DNA of 7,506 bases from an uncultured archaeon (GTDB lineage Archaea; Korarchaeota; Korarchaeia; Korarchaeales; Korarchaeaceae). The notes under the pieces are model-generated. The model made no database searches. It was not told where the DNA came from and saw nothing but the letters and a program-made list of their open reading frames with translations. The DNA lies in assembly GCA_938073845.1 (NCBI GenBank), contig CALJEO010000156.1, positions 1 to 7,506 on the forward strand, read 5' to 3'. Shown piece after piece: positions 1 through 6,751 of the stretch. The translations under genes and the position numbers were made by a program. The first letter of the stretch is position 1. The number at the start of each line of letters is the position of its first letter.

Positions 1-2024
1 ACCATGAGCTCCTTGGGCGAGTTGGATATACCGTAGAGGAGCACCTCCTTGGCCGCTATCTTGAGCAGCTTGTTCAGGAAATCCATGGCCAATTCCTCTC
101 CATAGTCCCTGATGAGCACATCTATTAGCGTGAGTCTCCCCTTGATGAGCGTACCCACTATGTTATCATCCAGGACGCCGGAGAGGATGTTTCCCTTCCT
201 TATCAGTACGTAGCCATCGCCGGGACAGGAGGGGTCCTTGCACTCCTTAGCCGCTGACTTAGAGATGCCCTCGAAGTCGAGGTCCCTCGGAAGGAGCACT
301 GATATGAGTTGCTTACCCGTCCATAGCCTTCTAGGTCTCTTTATAGCTGGTTCTGGAAGATTCGTTATTCCTGCTCTTGAGAGTATCCTAGTAGCTTCCT
401 TCTTATCGAACAGGGAGTCCTTCTTGGTTATCATGTAGAGGGCCGTCACGAAGTCCTGCCTAGCGCCTACTATCGAGCCCCCTGTCCTGGGGGAGAGCAT
501 GTTGTACTTAACCCCCATAAGCTCCCTCACCTCAACGCTCCCATCGAGTATCTGAGGGACGTGGAGGTTCATTTCATCCCCATCGAAGTCAGCGTTGTAA
601 GGGACGCAGACGGCTGGGTGGAGCCTGAAGGTGGCTCCTGGGAGCACCTTCACCCTATGTCCCAACATGGACAGCTTGTGCAGGGAGGGCTGCCTGTTGA
701 ATACCACGTAATCGCCATCCATCAGGTGCCTCTCAACGACATCTCCAGGTTCCAGCTGTTCAGCTGCCTCCTTCAAGGCATCCTTACCCTTCCTTTGGAG
801 TATCTTCAAGCTGATAGGGGTGATCCCTCCCTTCCTTATCGAGTTCGCTCCCGGGTACTCATCTGGCCCCCTCATCACGATCTCCTTCATCCTCTCTATG
901 TTGTTCTCGTTAACGTACTCTGGAACGGTAAGGACCATCGCTATCTCGACGGGGACGCCAACCTCATCCACATCTATCATAGGATCAGGGGAGATCACAG
1001 TTCTAGCTGAGAAGTTAACCCTCTTCCCTATTAGGTTCTTCCTCAGCCTTCCCTCCTTCCCGCTGAGCCTCTGGAAGAGGGACTTCAGCGGCCTCCTCGT
1101 CCCCTTCTGCATCGCTATGGGCATATTGGCAGTGGCGTTGTTGAAGAAGACGCTTACCCAGTACTGCAGGTGGTCCCACTCACTCTCCACCATGCTCACA
1201 GGTGCCCCCATCTTCTTTGAATTGCTTAGCTTCCTGTTGGCCTTGAGGAGCTCGACCAGTATGTGGGTCAGGTCGTCCTCGGACCTCTCCCCCGTCTCCA
1301 GGTATATCGAGGGCCTGGCTGTGAGGGGGGGCACTAGCAGCACGGTGAGGATAGCCCACTCAGGCCTGGCCTTCCCAGGATCGAACCCTATGAGGAGGGA
1401 ATCGTCATCGCTAACCCTCTCAAGGATATCCCTTATCTCGTTTGGCCAGAGCCTCCTGGGCTCCGGTTCCCTCACGATGAACTTATAGACCTCCTCGAGC
1501 TCCACCCTGTGGATGGGAGCTCCGCAGTGAGGGCACTTCCTATGCTTCCTCACGTAAGCCTTCACGTAATCCCTCACGACCCTAACGAGCTCATCATCCA
1601 CGGCCTTCTCAGGGTTCTCCTTAGAGTACTCACGAGCCTTCTCTATGAAGTAAGCTCTCTTATCTTGGGGGAGCAGAACCTTCCCACACTTATGGCAGAC
1701 GGTGTTCAGGGCATCCTTTATCCTCTTGACGTAGCCTATGTGTACCACGGGCATAGCAAGCTCTATCCTGCCGAAGTGCCCCGGACAGTTCCTGGGGAGG
1801 TTCCCGCAGACGGGGCACCTCTGCCTCGGGTTGATCGTTCCGAGCCTAGGGTCAAGGACACCCCCCTGGACGGGAAGGCCTCCCTCATCATAAGCCGTGG
1901 GTTCTGTGATCTCTACGAACCCTATCTTCCTGGCATCTGATGGTGAGATGAGCCCGAAGATCACTTTATTAAGCTTATATGGAAATATCCCTTCCTCCGG
2001 AACCGGTTCCCATATGAGAGACAT
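1..2024 (-). CDS. rpoA1: DNA-directed RNA polymerase subunit A' (Rpo1N), 3' end beyond the window
   Basis: This is the N-terminal part of the largest archaeal RNA polymerase subunit, homologous to bacterial beta' and eukaryotic Rpb1; it holds the catalytic metal and the clamp. I translated 674 codons with no stop before the window edge. Visible in order: clamp zinc site C70, C73, C80, H83; second zinc site C110, C113, C164, C167; a conserved block ARPEWAILTV near 219-228; GKRVNFSARTVISPDP at 333-348; NRQPSLHK at 443-450; and the metal-binding loop NADFDGDEM at 477-485, with D479, D481 and D483 intact. Archaeal A' is usually about 870-900 residues, so the bridge helix and trigger loop side lie off the left edge. 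Whether A' and A'' are split or fused cannot be seen. The ATG at 2024 lies 9 nt after the rpoB stop and has a near-perfect SD. It is the third visible gene of the rpoH-rpoB-rpoA' operon. Confidence 0.98.
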   Translation of the reverse strand, partial: MSLIWEPVPEEGIFPYKLNKVIFGLISPSDARKIGFVEITEPTAYDEGGLPVQGGVLDPRLGTINPRQRCPVCGNLPRNCPGHFGRIELAMPVVHIGYVKRIKDALNTVCHKCGKVLLPQDKRAYFIEKAREYSKENPEKAVDDELVRVVRDYVKAYVRKHRKCPHCGAPIHRVELEEVYKFIVREPEPRRLWPNEIRDILERVSDDDSLLIGFDPGKARPEWAILTVLLVPPLTARPSIYLETGERSEDDLTHILVELLKANRKLSNSKKMGAPVSMVESEWDHLQYWVSVFFNNATANMPIAMQKGTRRPLKSLFQRLSGKEGRLRKNLIGKRVNFSARTVISPDPMIDVDEVGVPVEIAMVLTVPEYVNENNIERMKEIVMRGPDEYPGANSIRKGGITPISLKILQRKGKDALKEAAEQLEPGDVVERHLMDGDYVVFNRQPSLHKLSMLGHRVKVLPGATFRLHPAVCVPYNADFDGDEMNLHVPQILDGSVEVRELMGVKYNMLSPRTGGSIVGARQDFVTALYMITKKDSLFDKKEATRILSRAGITNLPEPAIKRPRRLWTGKQLISVLLPRDLDFEGISKSAAKECKDPSCPGDGYVLIRKGNILSGVLDDNIVGTLIKGRLTLIDVLIRDYGEELAMDFLNKLLKIAAKEVLLYGISNSPKELM

Positions 2025-2026
2025 GC

Positions 2027-2035
2027 GATCACCTC
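2027..2035 (-). promoter_or_regulatory. Shine-Dalgarno site of rpoA', overlapping the rpoB stop
   Basis: The minus strand reads GAGGTGATC, nine bases complementary to the usual archaeal 16S rRNA 3' end. The GGTG core ends exactly 5 nt before the ATG at 2024. The site overlaps the rpoB TGA (2034-2036), so termination of rpoB and initiation of rpoA' are probably coupled. Confidence 0.85.
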
Positions 2036-5000
2036 AAATTTCCTCACTCACACTCAGCCTGACGTCTATGTGTCCGCTCATCAGCTCCTCTATGAACAGC
2101 TTCGATGCGTAGCTCGTGATCAGGGGCTTGACCTCAACTGATGACTGACACCTCGGACAGAAGAACTCATTGGTCTTCTGATTGAAGAAAGCGATGGTCC
2201 CACACTCCTCACAGACGTAGACTATGGTCTTGTCCGATTGATCGACGTACCTATCCCTCATCACGGAAGCGGCCCCGTGGGATATAAGCACCTCCCCCTC
2301 CATCTCGCCCAGTCTGAGCCCTCCTCCCCTGGCCCTGCCCTCAACGGGCTGTCTCGTGAGAAGCTGCATCTGACCCCTGGCCCTGGCGTGTATCTTGTCC
2401 CTCACCATGTGCTTCAGCCTCTGATAGTAACTTATCCCTATGAAGACGGGAGCCCTTATCATCCTCCCCGTCCTCCCATCATACATGATCTCCTCACCGC
2501 CGTACTCGAAGCCCAGCTTAACCAGGGCCTCCATCAGGTCCTCCACCGGCTCGGACATGAAGGGAGTGCCATCAACGAACCTCCCCTCAAGGGCGCCCAC
2601 CTTCCCAGCTATTATCTCATAGAGCTGGCCTATCGTCATCCTAGATGGTATCGCATGGGGATCCAGCACCAGGTCAGGCACTATCCCCTCTGCCGTGAAG
2701 GGCATGTCCTCTTGCCTGTATATCATTCCCAATACCCCCTTCTGCCCATGCCTAGTCGCGAACTTATCCCCTAGCTCCGGAGGTCTCGTCTCCCTCACGT
2801 TGACCCTGACGAGCTTCTCCCCTCCCGTCTTCGTGACCAGGAGCACGTCTGTAACGACCCCCCTCTCCCAGGCCCTCATGGAGACGGAGGTGTCCCTCCT
2901 CTCGAACGTGTACTGAGGGTAGCCCGTACCTACCGTTAGCTCCGGGGAGAACCTGGGGGGGCTCGTCTTACCTATTAGGACATCCCCTCCCTCAACGTAA
3001 GTCTCGGGATCGACTATACCATCCTCTCCCAGCTTCTGGTAGTACTGCTCCTCCTTCTTACCGGATACCTTCTTCAGGAGAGCGGGGTTCTCGAACTTAT
3101 CCCCCTCTATTATCGCGTGCCTCCTGGCCTCGGACTCGTAGGTCCTGAAGAACACGGCCCTGGCTGCCCCTCTATCTATGGCACCCCTTGACATGACCAG
3201 CGCGTCATCCATGTTGTAGCCGTCCATCGGGAGCAAAGCCACAATCAGGTTCTGGCCCGAGGGCCTGTAGTTGTAGCCCGTGATCTCAGCTCCTCTGGTC
3301 CCAACGATGGGCCTCTGGGGGTAGAACATCAGGAAGGCCCTGCTATCGAACCTCAGCCTCCAGTTCGCTAGGTACTCACCCAGGCCCTGCCTGACCATGT
3401 TGGCCCCTATTATGTCCCTGGGTATGTTGTTATGCTCAGCGTAAGGTATCTGGGAGGCTGCGACACCGAACATGGCGTAGGGGGCGAGGTCCAGGTGCGT
3501 GTGATCCCCCACCTCATCCATGCTCTGAGCTACGACAGCGTACTCCTCCTCATCAGCATCAAGCAGCTCAACTATCCCCATCTTTACTAGGTCCGTGAAG
3601 CTTAGCTCCCCAGCCTCAACCTTGGGGAGCAGCTCAATAGCTTCCTTAAGCTTGCTGATGGGGATGAGGGGTCTCCTCATCCTCCCAGCATCAGCGTTCA
3701 CGAAGACGGCGTTCTCCTCCCTGTTGTATATGAAGTTGACTTCCGTGCTAAGCTCGCTCCTCCTCTCCCTCAGGAACCTCACGAGATCCTCCGGCTTATC
3801 CGTGAAAGCCACTAGCCTCCCGTTAACGTAGACAGGAGTTAAGCTGCCCACTTCCTTAGGTTTGGCGTTCCTGGCGGGCTTGGCCCCTCGGCTCAGTATG
3901 ATATCCACTATTGGTTCGGGATCCGTCCCGAAGGTGACATCGCAGAATATGGCCAGACTCCTCACGAGCCCCACATTTGTCCCCTCCGGGGTCTCCAGGG
4001 GACAGAGCCTACCCACGCTCGTGCCGTGTATCTGCCTCACCTCGTGCAGCGGGAGGCCAGCTGGAAGGGGGGAGTTCACCCTCCTGAGGTGGTGAAGCGT
4101 AGCTATGTAATTCGTCCTCTCCAGGTTCTGGCTTACCCCCAAGTCTCCACTCGGCCAGGCTCCCGTAGCAACGGCCCTCAGTATCCTCTGAGTGACTAGC
4201 TTCTGGCTCTGGATTATCCTCCTTATGTTGAGATCGTAAACACCGCTGCTCAGTTGCTCATCAGCCTTCTCCTTAAGCCTCCTGACGAGCTGATAGAAGG
4301 AGTCCCTGAAGACCTCCTGCATTAAGGTTCCAGCCAACCTGAGCCTCTTGTTGGAGAAGTGGTCCTTATCATCGGGTTCGAGCTTCCCCCTGACCACCTT
4401 AAGGAGCTTCTCTATCATCTTAGCCAGGAAGTAGGCCTTGACGATGAAGTCCTCCTCGCTAGTCCCTATGTGAGGTAGGAAGTTGTTCTTCAGGTACTCC
4501 TTCGCATACCTTATCCTATCAGTCCTTGGGACCGCTTGAATGAGCCTCCTTCCTATGTAATCAAGGGCCTCCTCCTGATTTATCATTCCAGATGTTCCTT
4601 CCTCCTCAGCCCTTCTCTGCACGTCATCCAGGCTGTAGAGGAACTCGTTCCTTATCTCCTCATCGACCGAGGATACAGCGTCGACTATGTCCTCATCCCT
4701 CTCCAGGCCCAGGGCCTTGAGGAGCATGGCCACAGGTATCCCCCTAAGAGCTCCTGTGGATGCCTTTATCGTACCGTCCCTCATGTAGTACTCCAGGTAG
4801 AGCCTGGTCCTCAGGCCGGCCCTGGCCGATACTATCTGAGCCACGTGGGAGTAGGGCTTGTTCTCAGCCACTGTCTGCTCCACTATGACCCTGTTCGGGG
4901 CAGTATCATCCCTCATAACGAGGACCCTCTCCGACCCATTTATTATGAAGTAACCCCCTGGATCCCTAGGGTCCTCCCCCTTGCTTATCAACTTCCTCTC

Positions 5001-5399
5001 GTCCAGCCCGTGTAGGTAGCACCCCTTGGACTTCACCATCATGGGTAGGTGGCCTATCCTGACCCTTTCAGTCTTCAGCTCCATGCCCCCAGCGTAAACC
5101 TTCACTTCAAGCTCTATAGGAGCTATGTAGTCAGCGTTCCTGAGCCTTATCTCGCTCGGCATCGCTGGGAGGGATGAGCCATCGTACTCATCTATCTCAG
5201 GCCTTCCAACGTAAACCCTGCTTAAGATGAGTTTGTAGTTCTCGACAAGCTCTATCTCCTTGAAGGCATCGACCACCTCCTGAATACCCCTCTCGAGGAA
5301 CCTGTTGAAGGACTCTATCTGCACGTCAGCTAAGCTCCTCTCCCTGAAGTAGGCCTTGACGATGGGATAAAAATCAACATGATTCCGTTTCGATAGCAA
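2034..5399 (-). CDS. rpoB: DNA-directed RNA polymerase subunit B (Rpo2), unsplit
   Basis: This is the second-largest RNA polymerase subunit, homologous to bacterial beta and Rpb2; it forms the other half of the active-site cleft. From the TTG at 5399 it is 1121 residues, normal for a single-chain archaeal B. Visible in order: N-terminal protrusion start (YFRERSLADVQIESFNRF); fork-region block TSVGRLCPLETPEGTN at 460-475; GYNMDD at 727-732; GDKFATRHGQKG at 877-888; DPHAIPSRMT at 913-922; and a C-terminal zinc site C1063, C1066, C1081, C1084. I chose the TTG because AGGGGTGA precedes it with the same spacing as the rpoA' SD. An in-frame GTG at 5426 would add 9 residues, overlap rpoH by 17 nt and lacks an SD. 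Three positions that are close to invariant in the family are changed: P to T in ETPEGPN, E to D in the ED dyad, and an altered PRNTYQ-type block. The frame is intact and the other motifs are good, so the gene is probably functional. Confidence 0.97.
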   Translation of the reverse strand: MLSKRNHVDFYPIVKAYFRERSLADVQIESFNRFLERGIQEVVDAFKEIELVENYKLILSRVYVGRPEIDEYDGSSLPAMPSEIRLRNADYIAPIELEVKVYAGGMELKTERVRIGHLPMMVKSKGCYLHGLDERKLISKGEDPRDPGGYFIINGSERVLVMRDDTAPNRVIVEQTVAENKPYSHVAQIVSARAGLRTRLYLEYYMRDGTIKASTGALRGIPVAMLLKALGLERDEDIVDAVSSVDEEIRNEFLYSLDDVQRRAEEEGTSGMINQEEALDYIGRRLIQAVPRTDRIRYAKEYLKNNFLPHIGTSEEDFIVKAYFLAKMIEKLLKVVRGKLEPDDKDHFSNKRLRLAGTLMQEVFRDSFYQLVRRLKEKADEQLSSGVYDLNIRRIIQSQKLVTQRILRAVATGAWPSGDLGVSQNLERTNYIATLHHLRRVNSPLPAGLPLHEVRQIHGTSVGRLCPLETPEGTNVGLVRSLAIFCDVTFGTDPEPIVDIILSRGAKPARNAKPKEVGSLTPVYVNGRLVAFTDKPEDLVRFLRERRSELSTEVNFIYNREENAVFVNADAGRMRRPLIPISKLKEAIELLPKVEAGELSFTDLVKMGIVELLDADEEEYAVVAQSMDEVGDHTHLDLAPYAMFGVAASQIPYAEHNNIPRDIIGANMVRQGLGEYLANWRLRFDSRAFLMFYPQRPIVGTRGAEITGYNYRPSGQNLIVALLPMDGYNMDDALVMSRGAIDRGAARAVFFRTYESEARRHAIIEGDKFENPALLKKVSGKKEEQYYQKLGEDGIVDPETYVEGGDVLIGKTSPPRFSPELTVGTGYPQYTFERRDTSVSMRAWERGVVTDVLLVTKTGGEKLVRVNVRETRPPELGDKFATRHGQKGVLGMIYRQEDMPFTAEGIVPDLVLDPHAIPSRMTIGQLYEIIAGKVGALEGRFVDGTPFMSEPVEDLMEALVKLGFEYGGEEIMYDGRTGRMIRAPVFIGISYYQRLKHMVRDKIHARARGQMQLLTRQPVEGRARGGGLRLGEMEGEVLISHGAASVMRDRYVDQSDKTIVYVCEECGTIAFFNQKTNEFFCPRCQSSVEVKPLITSYASKLFIEELMSGHIDVRLSVSEEI

Positions 5400-5403
5400 A
5401 TTG

Positions 5404-5411
5404 TCACCCCT
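5404..5411 (-). promoter_or_regulatory. Shine-Dalgarno site selecting the rpoB TTG start
   Basis: The minus strand reads AGGGGTGA, overlapping the rpoH TAG (5410-5412). The GGTG core (5405-5408) is followed by 5 nt and then TTG (5397-5399), the same geometry as at rpoA'. The competing GTG at 5424-5426 has no comparable site upstream. Confidence 0.75.
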
Positions 5412-5745
5412 AATATCTCCTCTCACCGACCACGTACCTGTAGTAGATCCCCTCCTCCCTATGGATCCTTATCAGATCCCCCGGCTTAGCTCCCAACCTC
5501 TCCACCATGGGATCGCTCGCTAACATCTTTGGGAAGAGCTCCAGTGGACCATATCTCCTTATCAACTCATTTTTCTCCTCCTCGCTGACTATCTCATGCT
5601 TCGGCACCATTAGGTTCTCCTCAACGTTTATCTTCACGAGTCTCTTGGCCCTCTTCCTTCCTTCCTCGATGGAAATCTCCTCCTCGAGCTCCGGGGGGAC
5701 CTCATCCCCCCTTAGGGTGATACCCTCATCCTCTGACTCTACCAA
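5410..5745 (-). CDS. rpoH: DNA-directed RNA polymerase subunit H (Rpo5), with acidic N-terminal extension
   Basis: RpoH corresponds to the C-terminal assembly domain of eukaryotic Rpb5 and sits on the A'/A'' lower jaw. The family core is clear in the last 75 or so residues: MVPKHEIVSEEEKNEL, then LASDPMVERLGAKPGDLIRI and YYRYVV. Archaeal RpoH is typically about 75-85 residues. From the TTG at 5745 this protein has 111, with about 37 extra N-terminal residues that begin very acidic (VESEDEGITL, later PPELEEEISIEEG) and turn basic (GRKRAKR) just before the core. I chose the TTG because GGGGGTG lies 5 nt upstream and a TATA box lies about 50 nt upstream. An ATG at 5814 would give 134 residues but lies upstream of that TATA box and has no SD; a farther ATG at 5892 lies inside the divergent gene. 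A GTG at 5637 would give a family-length protein but has only a weak SD. It is the first gene of the operon, with rpoB starting 10 nt after its stop. Confidence 0.9.
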   Translation of the reverse strand: MVESEDEGITLRGDEVPPELEEEISIEEGRKRAKRLVKINVEENLMVPKHEIVSEEEKNELIRRYGPLELFPKMLASDPMVERLGAKPGDLIRIHREEGIYYRYVVGERRY

Positions 5746-5750
5746 CCAGG

Positions 5751-5757
5751 CACCCCC
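5751..5757 (-). promoter_or_regulatory. Probable Shine-Dalgarno site for the rpoH TTG start
   Basis: The minus strand reads GGGGGTG, then 5 nt (CCTGG), then TTG. The GGTG-to-start distance matches those of rpoB and rpoA'. The site would lie inside a leader of roughly 27 nt starting from the TATA box at 5795-5802. Confidence 0.55.
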
Positions 5758-5794
5758 ATAGGGAACGCTCTTCCCTCCAACCCCGCGACCATCG

Positions 5795-5802
5795 TTTTTA
5801 AA
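5795..5802 (-). promoter_or_regulatory. TATA box of the rpoH-rpoB-rpoA' operon
   Basis: The minus strand reads TTTAAAAA. It is preceded by GTAAAC, a fair match to the purine/A-rich TFB recognition element (BRE). An initiation site about 26 nt downstream would fall near 5772, upstream of the rpoH TTG and its SD. This is the only A/T-rich block between rpoH and the divergent gene. The transcription start is inferred, not observed. Confidence 0.6.
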
Positions 5803-5809
5803 GTTTACA
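5795..5809 (+). promoter_or_regulatory. TATA region of the divergent porG-like gene
   Basis: On the plus strand TTTTTAAA (5795-5802) is centred about 27 nt before the ATG at 5826, the spacing expected for a leaderless transcript. TTTACA (5804-5809) is an alternative box that would start transcription near 5833 and favour the GTG at 5844. The first element is near-palindromic and may be shared with the rpoH promoter. Confidence 0.5.
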
Positions 5810-5825
5810 TCCATCACTTGAGGGG

Positions 5826-6431
5826 ATGGGCTTGGAGGAGGTTGTGGAGATAAGGTGGCACGGAAGGGGAGGACAGGGAGCTGTTCTCGCATCTAGGATA
5901 GCTGCGGGGGCTGCTTTCCTAGAGGGGAAGTGGTCTCAGGCCTTCCCCTTCTTCGGGGCTGAGAGGAGGGGCGCTCCGGTCACTGCCTTCACCAGGATAG
6001 GTAGCTCCCCCATAAGGCTGAGGAGCCAGATATATGAGCCTGATGTGCTCGTTCTGATGGACCCCATGTTCCTGAGGATGGAATCCGCTTGGAGGGGAGT
6101 CAAGCCGAGCACAGCTGTGATAGTGAACGCGCCCCACGATCTGAGCGGGATGCCTCTACCAGCCAGGGTTAGCAGGCTTGCATTTGTGGACGCTACAGCC
6201 ATAAGCATAGAGCTCGATCTGAGGGTAGCGGGTCTCCCAATACCCAATTCAGCCATGGTAGGAGCTCTGGTCAAGGGAACAGGCCTTTTCTCACTGGAGA
6301 GCGCTGAGAGGGCGATAAGGGGCATACTGAGGAGGGCCGCTGACGTCAACGTGCAGGCCCTCAGGAGGGCCTACGAGGACACCAGGGTGGTTGATGAGCC
6401 AAAGTTCCTCGAAGCCCCTGTTCACGGCTGA
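5826..6431 (+). CDS. porG: 2-oxoacid (pyruvate-type) ferredoxin oxidoreductase, gamma subunit; orphan locus
   Basis: This is the gamma subunit of the cytoplasmic enzymes that oxidatively decarboxylate pyruvate or related 2-oxoacids to acyl-CoA with reduction of ferredoxin. Its 201 residues match the family length of about 180-200. Visible motifs: IRWHGRGGQGAV at 9-20; AFPFFGAERRGAPVTAFTRI at 39-58, typical of the pyruvate/2-oxoisovalerate gamma group; EPDVLVLMDP at 71-80; DATAISIEL at 122-130; and PIPNSAMVGALVKGTG at 138-153. ATG 5826 suits a leaderless message. A GTG at 5844, preceded by GGAGGAGG, is a credible alternative that would remove 6 residues. The delta, alpha and beta genes that usually sit beside gamma are absent: rpoH diverges on one side and elf1 converges on the other. 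The substrate cannot be read from gamma alone, so the pyruvate assignment is only likely. Gamma subunits shared between pyruvate and branched-chain enzymes are known in Thermococcales. Confidence 0.92.
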   Translation: MGLEEVVEIRWHGRGGQGAVLASRIAAGAAFLEGKWSQAFPFFGAERRGAPVTAFTRIGSSPIRLRSQIYEPDVLVLMDPMFLRMESAWRGVKPSTAVIVNAPHDLSGMPLPARVSRLAFVDATAISIELDLRVAGLPIPNSAMVGALVKGTGLFSLESAERAIRGILRRAADVNVQALRRAYEDTRVVDEPKFLEAPVHG

Positions 6432-6661
6432 CTCTCAACGAAGGCATCGAAGAACCTCGTGTAGACATCCAACTTACCCTCTCCCGGCTTCAGCCCCATC
6501 TCCCTAACGAGACCGCAGTTGAAGCACCTTATCACGGCCTTGGCATCCCTCTTGCTTATCTCCACCGTTATCGAATTATGCTGACAGGAGGGGCACCTGA
6601 GGAAAACGGATTTCCTTCTCCTTCTGATCGGAAAGGTGGTCCTCCTCTTCCTCCTTCCCAT
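6422..6661 (-). CDS. elf1: Elf1-like zinc-ribbon transcription elongation factor
   Basis: This is a 79-residue protein of the Elf1 family, whose eukaryotic member binds elongating RNA polymerase II and supports transcription through chromatin. It opens with a basic tail MGRRKRR, continuing RRRRK near residue 17, as in other Elf1 proteins. A zinc ribbon follows, formed by CPSC at about 28-31 and CFNC at about 51-54. It ends in a short C-terminal helix-like segment (LDVYTRFFDAFVE). I chose ATG 6661 over the in-frame ATG at 6676 because the latter lies only about 16 nt from the TATA box, upstream of the expected transcription start, and the family begins MGRR. TGTG lies 5 nt upstream, a weak version of the SD seen in the RNAP genes. 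Its 3' end overlaps porG convergently by 10 bp. Its location beside the RNAP core operon, on the same strand but separately promoted, fits a role with that enzyme. Which template proteins it helps RNAP pass in this organism is unknown. Confidence 0.85.
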   Translation of the reverse strand: MGRRKRRTTFPIRRRRKSVFLRCPSCQHNSITVEISKRDAKAVIRCFNCGLVREMGLKPGEGKLDVYTRFFDAFVESQP

Positions 6662-6689
6662 ACTATCACAGGTCATACCGAGGGCTCAC

Positions 6690-6695
6690 TATAAA
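6690..6695 (-). promoter_or_regulatory. TATA box of elf1
   Basis: The minus strand reads GCTTTTATAG, with the TTTATA core at 6690-6695. Initiation about 26 nt downstream falls near 6666, just before the ATG at 6661. The message is therefore probably leaderless or nearly so. Confidence 0.6.
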
Positions 6696-6722
6696 AGCGG
6701 AGGTGATGGGGAGGGTCGCTGA

Positions 6723-6728
6723 TTTATA
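6723..6728 (+). promoter_or_regulatory. TATA box of polC
   Basis: TTTATA on the plus strand is centred about 26 nt before the polC ATG at 6752, so the predicted transcript starts at or next to the start codon. There is no SD between the box and the ATG. No clear BRE is visible upstream. Confidence 0.6.
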
Positions 6729-6751
6729 CACGCTTCCTCCCCGATCAGCTG

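Noticed and set aside
561..1940. Several long plus-strand open frames opposite rpoA', including one of about 220 codons at 820-1488
   Set aside because: They are antisense shadows of rpoA', whose minus-strand frame is continuous and carries all the expected motifs. Their translations show no family resemblance or promoter.
2238..5015. Plus-strand open frames opposite rpoB, such as 2238-2774 and 4536-5015
   Set aside because: The composition mirrors the purine-biased rpoB codons, and no SD, TATA box or recognisable domain accompanies them.
5424..5426. GTG as the rpoB start, giving 1130 residues
   Set aside because: It overlaps rpoH by 17 nt and has no SD. The TTG at 5399 has a strong one with the operon's usual spacing.
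5812..5892. Longer rpoH proteins starting at ATG 5814 or 5892
   Set aside because: Both starts lie upstream of the best TATA box. The 5892 start is inside the divergent porG gene, and the added residues (proline-rich, low complexity) do not resemble RpoH.
5936..6349. Minus-strand open frame of 137 codons opposite porG
   Set aside because: The plus-strand frame carries clear gamma-subunit motifs; the reverse frame has none.
6699..6739. Exact SD consensus GGAGGTGAT at 6699-6707, with an ATG at 6706 opening a frame of about 34 codons
   Set aside because: The ATG overlaps the SD, leaving no spacer, and the frame runs through the polC TATA box and start region. It is probably chance in a G-rich intergenic region.
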